DNA of 16,335 bases, taken from the NCBI RefSeq assembly GCF_026151205.1, contig NW_026971936.1, positions 1 to 16,335 on the forward strand, given 5' to 3'. The notes under the pieces were generated by a model, which had not been told where the DNA came from, did no database searches, and worked only from the letters and a program-made list of their open reading frames with translations. This document shows positions 8,941-16,335 of this stretch, piece after piece. Within the stretch, counting starts at the first letter, position 1. Every line of letters starts with the position of its first letter. The DNA is from Bolinopsis microptera (lineage: Eukaryota; Ctenophora; Tentaculata; Lobata; Bolinopsidae). The translations under genes were made by a program, and so were the position numbers.

Positions 8941-10483
8941 CTCCATCCAATTTTCCCCCCCCAAAGAAAATTATTTTGATAAATTATTGCAATGGAATAC
9001 AACCCTTGGAACCCCCCTATAAAACACCTACAGATTTAAAAAACGCCCCTCCTAATCTTTATCAAAAAGTTGGGGCGGGAAGATCTACTTTTTGAACTTT
9101 TAATTAAATACTAGAAAATTAGTCCCCTCCATAATACCCGAACTCTAAAACCTTTTTAAATTGAAAGAAGATGCATTCCCCCCTACCACCACTTTTCAAT
9201 TTATTTGTACTATAACATAAACATTGGTAAAATAACTAAGTGGGTTTGGGTCCCGCTTGTCCTGGGGTAATGTCCCTTTGACCATTTCCTTAATTTTGTA
9301 TTTTTTTTTGGAGCAATTTTTTTGGTGGTTTTACATATAAAGTTTCTCTCCCCCCCTTCCGCTTTGAAGACTTATTTTATTTTTTCCTCTCCATTGCCCA
9401 TCTGGTATCGAGAACGGGATCCCCCCACAAAAGTTATCGTAAAAAATGTGGTTTCCCCCACCCCCCCCAGTCCCCAGTTTGTCCCAATTAATGTATTTTC
9501 CCCCCAACCAATTTTTATTTTCAAAGTTAAATTTTGGGTAAATCCACCTGTGGGTGGCTAATAAACGATCCCAATTTTACATACTGGGGTCCGCGGGGGT
9601 AATTGTTTTATTCCTGTGTGTGGTTTAACCGGCTGGGCAAAACCGAAAGATAAAAACATCCTACCCAAAATCATCATTTTTACCAAAATGATTTCCCCCC
9701 CGTTTTAATGCGTACCGTGTTTAAATTGACCCTTGGACCCCATTGAATTCCGAAATAACAAATTCACCCTTTACGCATCCATCACAATACACCACTATAA
9801 TACCTTACTGCACTTTATAAACACTCAATAATAAAAAAGGTATGCTGCCAGAAGAATAAAGATTACTGGCAAGAAATACTGTTTGTTAATTTAAGGTAAT
9901 TTTTACATTTTCCTCCCCTCATTTCAGTTTTTTTCTTGTAAGATATACTTTAGAATAATCTATATTTTTTTGCAGATTTTTTATAATTAATGTAATATAC
10001 CTTTAATGGTTAAAATGGGTAAAAAGAAAACAAATGTTAAATTATGGTAAATGCCCAAACCACGGGTGAAATATGAAAAAGGGAAGTTTGGTCACCCCCC
10101 TGAAATGGTAACATCACTCCCCCGATATTTGGTTTAATATCCTTTTTTAGAAATGTAATTAATTTTTGGGCATATTTTTTTTCAAAATCTTAAAAAAACA
10201 CAAAAAAAGGTATAAAAATACAAAAATCTTTATTCCTGGTACGTGAAATAATTTGATCTTTTTTACCTATGTAAAATGTGTTTTTTAGATTTTAATCTTA
10301 TCGAGCCTTTTAATGTAAAATTACAAAATTTGGACGATCCCCAAAAAAGTAACAAAATTTTTCAATCAAGTTAAAAAGATTTAAGCAACTTCCTAGCCAA
10401 TGTGGTTAATTGTTAAACCTAAACTAATATCCATTTATGTTGGCCTTCGGGTTTGCAAGCTAAAGGGGCCGTAAATTCTCATC
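8941..10483. other. AT-rich non-coding DNA, nothing identified
   Basis: Intron-like or intergenic-like sequence. The plus frame at 9322-9561 is a Pro/Phe/Ile-rich chance-type reading through C and T runs. The stretch at 9755-9830 is poor in G on the + strand. The motif TTTTTTTGCAG near 9965-9975 resembles a splice acceptor but is followed by no open exon. Confidence 0.5.
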
Positions 10484-10510
10484 GGGGGGGTTGGTCCCCC
10501 CCCCCCCCCC
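10484..10510 (+). repeat. G7 run and C15 run able to pair
   Basis: Seven G (10484-10490), the spacer TTGGT, and fifteen C (10496-10510) are adjacent and complementary, so a very stable hairpin is possible. Run lengths here are suspect. The structure itself is a plausible cause of sequencing trouble. Confidence 0.55.
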
Positions 10511-10755
10511 AGAATACAATTCATCCATATGAAAACAGAGCTTTGGGTTTTTCAACTCATTTTTTTAAAATCCCCGCTTTCGATCATGCAGGACTTGCTG
10601 ACTTGGTGACCAGCAAGGAATAAGGCAAATCGGACCTTTCATCCCCTAAACATCAGCCCCATAAATACCCAGAAATAAGATGATATTATTAAAAAAAAGA
10701 AGAGCTCCAGGGGCATTGGCAAGCATACAGATTGGAATTATTTTTAAACAAGTAA
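10511..10755. other. Single-copy sequence before the A-rich tract
   Basis: A moderately GC-balanced segment of about 245 bases ends in the A-rich tract that follows. It contains no reading frame of note. Its position directly ahead of an A-rich tail makes a retroposed element thinkable, but I recognise no SINE or LINE sequence in it. Confidence 0.3.
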
Positions 10756-10810
10756 ATTATGAAAAAAAGTGAAAAAAAAATGAAAAATAAAAAAAATAGA
10801 AAAAAAAAAC
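10756..10810 (+). repeat. A-rich tract, possible retroposon tail
   Basis: The tract is almost all A, broken by single G, T, GTG, ATG and TAG interruptions, and is followed by a C run at 10821-10829. Interrupted A tracts of this kind are common at the 3' ends of old retroposed elements. No target-site duplication was found by eye, so simple A-rich low complexity is equally likely. Confidence 0.4.
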
Positions 10811-10829
10811 CTTTATTTTTCCCCCCCCC

Positions 10830-11596
10830 GATTTATTAACGAGTTGGAAAAATCTTTAATGATTATAATATTTTTTACTTACCCAACGAAAATCGTGTTG
10901 TTGTTCAAATAAATGATTTAGACATTTCAGATATTGTTTTGATATTTTTTCAGAAAGTCCAGTTATAGTGATGGGGAAGGTTGAGACTGGTCAAACCAGA
11001 ATTTTTAACATCATCCTTTACATAACAAGAAAATAGGTAATAATGAATACACCAAAAAAATCCTTTTCTTTCTTGTATTCGGACTCTTTTTAACTTATTT
11101 TAACTATGTACCAGATTGAACAAAAAATCTGTAAAAAATAAGAAATTTTTTCTTCAATATATTTAGCCATGTTTTTTTTTTTATAAAATTGATAACTGTA
11201 TATTCATTTCTTGGTCACCTACCAAACTTAAACGTAAAAAGCGGAACCCACCCAAGCAAGAAAAATACACTTATACATTTGTTTACTTAGAACTCCAAAG
11301 TTAAATTTGAAACTCCTAACCAAAAGAAACGCATCATCCTCCCCTCCGGGCAACTCTAATTGGCAGACAACCAAAAATAAGGTAAACCCTTCGATGAAGT
11401 CCCCATCGGCCCCAACAACTAGGAATAATTACATTAAAACACCACCAGCAACTGAAATAACAGTACACAATTGGGTGGAATCCGCCTAATTTGAAGAAGG
11501 AACAAAAATACATGTTGGTTCCCATCCTGTCAGGACCAAGTATGTCATGTTTTAAAATAATTTGGGAATGTATGTTTATAAAAGGGTCCCCTGCCG
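10830..11596. other. AT-rich non-coding DNA, nothing identified
   Basis: No recognisable gene. Overlapping short frames at about 11307-11489 (plus) and 11334-11525 (minus) share the same bases and show no domain. The plus one is Ser/Thr/Asn/Pro-rich, the minus one Cys/Phe/Trp/Gly-rich. Confidence 0.5.
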
Positions 11597-11642
11597 CCCC
11601 TAGGGTGGTTTTTAAACACTAACGAGCAACCCACCCTGGGGG
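11597..11642. repeat. Inverted repeat, 12-base arms with one mismatch
   Basis: CCCCTAGGGTGG at 11597-11608 is the reverse complement, with one mismatch, of CCACCCTGGGGG at 11631-11642; the loop is 22 bases. A smaller inverted repeat follows at 11657-11672 (TAGGT / ACCTA, loop AGTTAA). The pair sits in a GC-richer island of about 120 bases inside AT-rich DNA. No gene is adjacent, so a function cannot be inferred. Confidence 0.6.
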
Positions 11643-11672
11643 TCTATAAACCCATATAGGTAGTTAAACCTA

Positions 11673-13030
11673 CCCAAATTGCAAGGGGGCCCCGTGTATA
11701 CGTTTTATTTTTTCACTTGTATAACACTATGTGAATACATACACTGTTAAAAAAAGGTAAGTTATAGAAGGAGAAAAAAGCAAATAAACTGTTTTGTTAA
11801 ATTTAACTAAAAATTATCCCGGATTTCCCTTGTTAACCTTGTGAGAAAGGTCACAGAGTACATGCATAAATGTTCGCATGTTGAAACATGCTACCACACA
11901 ATGAGGGAATGAAGTGTACAATAAATGGGGAAAAATATAATATCCCATGAACAAAATAAATACTTGTGAACACAATTAAAGTAAAAGAAATTAAGTTTAT
12001 TTAGTCTCTCACCGTAAAAAACCACCTCCCCATATCTTTCCCCCGCCCTTAAGTCGCCCACCCCCCCCTCCCAAATTAAGTCGAGTCCTACAAATTTTTT
12101 TGAAATTGGTCAATTTACTAATTTAGGTTGAAGTTAGTGGGGGAGGCAGTTTAATTTATAAAGATTCCCTTTTTGAATAACTCTGTGAAAAATTAAACCA
12201 CCGCCATCTAGGATTGTACCCACCATCGGGGAACCCTAAAAATATTATCGGGGGTTTCCCACTTATCCACAAATGGCCATTCCCAACCTTCTCCCACTCC
12301 CAAGCCAACCTTAAAAATTCCCTAAGAAAATTAGGCGAAATATTTGTTAATGTAACAAACCTTGGTTACCGTAAAACCTACATACAATGCTTTTTTTTCC
12401 CCAAGACGGATAGAATTCCCCAGAAAGATAATAAATTTTGAGAATTCACCGCTAATGCCTAGCAAGCCCTTTGTAGAAAAATGAATTTTAAAACCCACCC
12501 CAGGAAAATGTTTTTTTACTTCCCCTAGGAACCGATTGGTTTCTTAAAACAGTTATAATTTAAAACATGTTAAATATATTTTTAATGCAATTCGTTTGGA
12601 ACACCCTTTATTCCTAAACATATCCCCAAAAATGTTTTCCCCCATAAAATTTGGAAAGTCCCCCCAAAACTGTAATAACGGTTCCCCCCCATTTACTTAT
12701 AAATTAGATTTTTGACCCGTTAAGTCCCACTGTAATTTATTGGTAAGAAATATGAAAATAGGACTTTGAAATATAAAATTAAAATTGGTCACCATCCAAA
12801 AAATTTTGATTAAGTTAGTAATTATTGACCCCGAAACAACTTTACAAAATTAAAAAACCCGTCCGAATGGAAATTAATGGAACATAACGCTTGAAATTAA
12901 TAAATTTTTTTTTAACATTGGCAGGATTTGTTCCCGCCCCTAAACCATGGGGTACTTCACTAAAAAAAATAAACTGAAAATGAAAATTGAAAATTATGTT
13001 TATATTAACCGCTGAAAAAAAAAAACAAAT
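11673..13030. other. AT-rich non-coding DNA, nothing identified
   Basis: Natural-looking AT-rich sequence with scattered C runs (for example 12061-12068 and 12661-12665). A 75-codon plus frame at 12214-12441 begins at an ATG but has no recognisable feature. Three near-tandem GAAAAT words lie at 12976-12994. No gene, RNA or transposon end is supported. Confidence 0.5.
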
Positions 13031-13056
13031 ACCTTCTTTTTGTGTATACGAAAAAG

Positions 13057-13356
13057 ATGAGAAGTTCCATGGATCTGGGATTGGGGAAACCAAGTCCCCC
13101 CCCACGCATTGGTAGCCACAGACCCTCCCTAGTATTTGGCATAAAATTGGGGAAATATTTCCCAAGTTCCTTTGGTTTATTCGAGTTACCGCCACCCCTC
13201 CGAGAACGTTTAAAAGCCTTAGAGAGAATATCAAAAAGGGGGAATAACACTTTCTTCCCCTTTTCGCCCATACTAACAGATGGTGGAAAGAAGATGTTTG
13301 AACAGTTGGGTAGTTATATGGTTCGCTGTTATTTTTGTTCCCTCTTAACAGATTAA
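13057..13356 (+). CDS. Unrecognised open frame, 99 codons from the first ATG
   Basis: An ATG at 13057 opens a 99-codon frame ending in TAA at 13354-13356; the frame is also open a few codons upstream through a GTG at 13042. The N-terminal third is Pro/Gly/Ser-rich and basic. The middle contains a charged stretch, LRERLKALERISKRG, that would favour a short amphipathic helix, and the C-terminus is Phe- and Cys-containing. I recognise no family. The opposite strand is open too (minus 13005-13271), which weakens the case. A splice-acceptor-like sequence (13330-13351) overlaps its last codons, so the end may be intronic if the acceptor is real. The length is modest for a gene but long for AT-rich DNA. 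Possibly an exon, possibly chance. Confidence 0.15.
   Translation: MRSSMDLGLGKPSPPPRIGSHRPSLVFGIKLGKYFPSSFGLFELPPPLRERLKALERISKRGNNTFFPFSPILTDGGKKMFEQLGSYMVRCYFCSLLTD
13330..13351 (+). other. Splice-acceptor-like sequence
   Basis: A T/C-rich tract at 13330-13346 ends in AACAG at 13347-13351, a good match to the general 3' splice-site pattern. Downstream, one frame stays open for only about 21 codons before a TGA near 13416, so no convincing exon follows. Such matches arise by chance in AT-rich DNA. Confidence 0.2.
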
Positions 13357-13581
13357 TTGTTAACCCTAACTGGTATTCTATTATTTTTTACGAACGGACC
13401 AACCAGTGCGTATATTGAGAAACCCTGGGAATAACTATTAAGAACCATACTCTTTGGGACAAAAATTATCAGTCCCTGCCAAAGACAAGCGGTTTACTAT
13501 GTTAAAAAACGAAAACATGGTTAATTATTTAATAAAGTCACCGAAAATTTACGGAAATATGGGATAATGATGATGATTTAA

Positions 13582-13854
13582 ATGGGGCCCCCGACCGCGA
13601 CAAGAAGAAAATGTAAAAAAAAAAAAAGTGTTGAAAAAATCTTTAAGCATAAACAGTGCATCACAATTAAAGAATACGAGAAACAGCAAACACTGGACCC
13701 GTCCCATATAGCTTGGTTTTATTGCCACACCTTTAGGGAGGCATCCCCCTTTCCGAAAGTACTAACGCACCTGTTCCGCAGCACCCGGTGCAACAAGGTA
13801 CAATACTTCGGAGTGGAAACCTACCATTTATCGTTTTTACGTGGAAGTATTTAA
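13582..13854 (+). CDS. Unrecognised open frame, 90 codons
   Basis: The frame begins at the ATG at 13582 and ends in TAA at 13852-13854. Early on it crosses a run of thirteen A (13615-13627), read as a Lys string. Because run lengths in this window look unreliable, the reading frames before and after that run may not belong together. The part after the run is mixed in composition, with Cys, His, Trp and Tyr and no low-complexity bias, which is more protein-like than most frames here, and it lies in a slightly GC-richer pocket with about a dozen CpG. I recognise no motif or family. It could be an exon, a pseudogene fragment or chance. Confidence 0.15.
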   Translation: MGPPTATRRKCKKKKSVEKIFKHKQCITIKEYEKQQTLDPSHIAWFYCHTFREASPFPKVLTHLFRSTRCNKVQYFGVETYHLSFLRGSI

Positions 13855-14590
13855 GGTGAAAACGAGTGTAGGAAATGTTAGTGGTAGGGCACTTGAAAAC
13901 AAAGCCTGAAAAGGTTTTAATTCCTAACAGCGTGGGAAGGTAGCCCCGTGGGAAATTTCAGTACAATATTACATCCCAAAAGCCCAGCCTCGCTATTATG
14001 ATATCCCCGTCCCTGGATCCAGTGCACCATCCGTATTGTACTAACTATGAAATCCCCCCCCCCTTCCGTTATTTAAATGATTTGAACTACATTTCGCCGT
14101 CCTGAAGAAGAAAAAATATGAACTTCAAAATACATAGAAAGGATTTAGTAGTCCCGAAATAAAGAACACCTGTCCCCCAAATATTTTGGGCGAAAGTTCA
14201 AATTTTTTGGGAATAAATTTTAGCAAAGATCTTATACATTGGGAAAATTTGATCAACTTTCCACCTGGTTCATGATTTGGAACACCCAAGCGTATACAAA
14301 CACTTACAAGACACCTGTTATTACTGACCCGTGATGAAAAACTCAAATAAAAGCATATGTATATACTCCCAGCCTCTTCATTATCGTCGAATTTGGTAAA
14401 TAAAAAAAAATCTTCCTTTTATCCATGGAGAGAAAGCAAAGAAAACTAGGTGTCAAATCAATCTCACTAATCCCATTCGTGAAATCATAAAAGTGATTAA
14501 ATATTTGTGGTCATGTGGGTCCCCCCCCCCTGCGGTAAATTTTTTTTTTTGTTAAGTAAGGAGTGGTTGGTGCGAAGCAATGGAGAAAAT
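13855..14590. other. Intergenic-like or intron-like DNA, nothing identified
   Basis: The minus frame at 14125-14346 (73 codons) has no recognisable domain, and the one at 14511-14747 reads through C and T runs. No RNA gene or transposon end is visible. Confidence 0.5.
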
Positions 14591-14592
14591 GT

Positions 14593-14652
14593 TTTCCAAT
14601 TCTGGAAATTGATTTGATTGGTTCCCCCCAACTTCCCGGTGGGGAAGCACCG
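14593..14652. repeat. Two closely spaced short hairpins
   Basis: TTTCCA / TGGAAA (14593-14598 and 14603-14608, loop ATTC) is followed 23 bases later by CTTCCC / GGGAAG (14632-14637 and 14642-14647, loop GGTG). The second can also pair in an alternative way through CGGTG (14637-14641) and CACCG (14648-14652). Arms of six bases are near chance level individually. Confidence 0.4.
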
Positions 14653-15062
14653 CCATGATTTTTCCCTATTCCATCCCCCTTGGTCACTATCCCAGAAGAC
14701 GAGCTGCCCACAAGTATGGCGAAAATGTGGAAAATAAAGGTAAACAATAATAAATGATCAATAAAACATATGGTTTTTGTTTTGCCTCAGAGCCTTTTGA
14801 GAATAAAAATTAATTTCAAACTCATGTATTATTTTAGGCTATGTCTGGGGTATTTTTTAGAACCCCCTGTTTATTTGAATGTTGCAGTTTACCACCAAAC
14901 CCAGTATCACACGAGCCTAGCAAATTAATTAAGATATTTTATATATCCGTATTTTCCTTAGTTTTGCAACCCTGGTGGGGCCGTAAAATCGGAATGAGGT
15001 AAAATCAATTTCTTTTGTAAGCTTCTTCCCTGTTAAAATACCTCAAAACAGAGCCCTATCCT
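14653..15062. other. AT-rich non-coding DNA, nothing identified
   Basis: Ordinary-looking AT-rich sequence without frames of note. It is the last part of the window with a natural base pattern. Confidence 0.55.
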
Positions 15063-15120
15063 ATCTTGGGTTTGCTAACCCAGCTCAGGCCACCTGGGAC
15101 TAAACCAACAATCCCAAGAT
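15063..15120. repeat. Inverted repeat with 8-base arms and nested small stems
   Basis: ATCTTGGG at 15063-15070 pairs exactly with CCCAAGAT at 15113-15120. Inside are GGGTT / AACCC (15068-15072 and 15077-15081, loop TGCT) and CCCAG / CTGGG (15079-15083 and 15094-15098). Some of these share bases and cannot form together. The right arm ends exactly where the homopolymer-smeared texture begins. It is not a tRNA: no conserved T-loop or anticodon stem is present. Confidence 0.5.
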
Positions 15121-16335
15121 TTGGGGGGGGCAAAATTGGTTTTAAACACCCTTTTTTAAAAAAAATTTCAATTTAAATTACCTTAAGAAAAGGGAAAAAA
15201 ATTTAGCTTTTCCAAAAATTATTTTAGTCAAAAATTTTTGACTTAAAAATTGTTGTAAAAACCAAATTTTTTATGGGGGGGGGGAAAAATTTTTCGGCGG
15301 GGCAAATTTTAAAAGGGACCAAAAATTTTCCCAAAAGTTTAAAAGCATTTTTACCCTTTCAAGGGATTTTTTTTATAAACAACGAAAAAATGGGGCGGGG
15401 TTTTTTCCGGGGAAATTTTCGCCCCCTATTTTTCGGGGGGGGGCCCCAAAAAAATTTGGGTCCCCGGGAATTTGGGGAAACCGTTCGCATTTTTTTTTTT
15501 TAGTTATTTTTAATGGGGCTGTCCCCACTTTCCTTTTTTGTTTCTAAAAAGTAAATTTCAAGTAAAAATTTTAAAAAAAATAAATTTTTGGGGGATTCTT
15601 GGGGGGCAAAAAATTATCCCCCCCAAACCCCCCCCCAAAGGGGGGGGGGGAAATTGAAAAATTTTAGCAATACAGTTTTTAAATTTGCATTAAAAAAAAA
15701 CTGGTATGTGCTAACATGAAAAATTTACCCGGGTCTTTAATTTTCAGGGGAAAAAAAAAGGTTTTGAACATGATTTTAAAAACCCAATTTCAGATATTTT
15801 TCCTTACTGCTTACTTTTCCCCAAAAAAATGGGGAAAAATACCCTTTTTTTTTTCTGTGGGGGCGGGGCCGAAAAAAATTTTGGGGGGGGTTTTTTTTTT
15901 GTTCTTTTCGCCATTTTTTTTGGGGGGGCCGCCCCAAAAATTTTTCGGTCGTCGCAAATTAGCCGCCATTTTAAAAAATTGTCTTGTAAGGTAAAATTGG
16001 GAAAAATTGGGAATTTGAAAACTTTACATTGTTTTTTTTAGGGGGTTTATAATTTTATTTTAAAACATCCCCCCGTTTCAACCCCAAAAACTTTTACCAA
16101 AAACCCCCCCCTTTTTTTCACTTTTTTAAAGGGGTTTTTGAGCCCTCTTGGATATTTTCCCCTTTTTAATCGAAAAACCCCTCCCAATGCATTTTCCCTC
16201 TGTTGAAACACTGGGGAAAAGATCTATCGGGGGGCTTTTAAAATACGGGCGTAGGGGGAAAGGAAAAAAGGGGAAAAAAGGAAAAAAATTGGCCCAAAAT
16301 GGTTTGGGGGGGACAAAAAATTTGGGGGGTTTGTA
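15121..16335. other. Homopolymer-saturated low-complexity stretch, no gene
   Basis: From 15121 the sequence is again dominated by runs of four to ten bases, for example G runs at 15275-15284, 15436-15443 and 15641-15650, and T runs at 15846-15854 and 15891-15900. Several plus-strand frames (15273-15503, 15716-15994, 15829-16041) are strings of Phe, Gly and Lys reading through the runs, and overlap one another. No gene is supported. Confidence 0.65.
15226..15243. repeat. Perfect 18-base palindrome
   Basis: AGTCAAAAA followed directly by TTTTTGACT is an exact palindrome. With one central-flank mismatch it extends to 15222-15247. It lies in run-rich sequence, so the A and T lengths may not be exact, but the GTC / GAC ends are not explained by runs alone. 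Confidence 0.55.

Noticed and set aside
9960-9976. Splice acceptor TTTTTTTGCAG
   Set aside because: The following bases are AT-rich with stops in all frames, so there is no exon to serve.
15063-15120. tRNA-like cloverleaf
   Set aside because: It is too short, at 58 bases, the inner stems compete for the same bases, and the conserved T-loop and anticodon arm are missing.
15716-16041. Overlapping plus-strand frames near the right end
   Set aside because: Two frames over the same bases, both of Phe/Gly/Lys strings from runs; chance openness.

Overview
The window looks like eukaryotic nuclear, mostly non-coding DNA, read at uneven and often poor accuracy. Nothing in it resembles a bacterial, phage or plasmid layout: there are no dense reading frames, no ribosome-binding-site and start pairs, no RNA genes, and no protein family that I can name. 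CpG is not obviously depleted in the better-read centre (for example 8000-8100 and 13560-13860). That is mild evidence against a heavily methylated mammalian genome, but base errors could produce the same impression. I cannot place the organism further.

Layout. (1) Bases 1 to about 4620 are saturated with homopolymer runs of 4-10 bases in all four letters. This reads like smeared or over-called sequence more than biology; 2171-3320 is a GC-richer stretch of the same kind. (2) About 4628-5632 is a degenerate minisatellite of roughly 22-base units. Its + strand is almost free of G: a single G between 4673 and 5633. This is the clearest real structure in the window. (3) About 5633-7181 is GC-richer single-copy sequence. 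It holds a compact CpG-dense patch at 6863-6988, a possible first coding exon on the minus strand (6912 down to 6864), and on the plus strand a frame with few stops (6057-7181). (4) About 7182-15060 is AT-rich sequence of better quality, like intron or intergenic DNA. It carries scattered palindromes, an A-rich tract, and two modest open frames near 13.0-13.9 kb whose products I do not recognise. (5) From about 15121 to the end the homopolymer-smeared texture returns, starting right after an 8-base inverted repeat (15063-15120) and containing an 18-base perfect palindrome (15226-15243).

No operon, pathway or system can be reconstructed. The coding calls are weak candidates, and any frame here is unreliable because run lengths look inaccurate. 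I found no convincing new biological system. The items most worth checking are the strand-asymmetric minisatellite, the CpG patch with its possible minus-strand first exon, and the cause of the sharp change in sequence texture at both ends.
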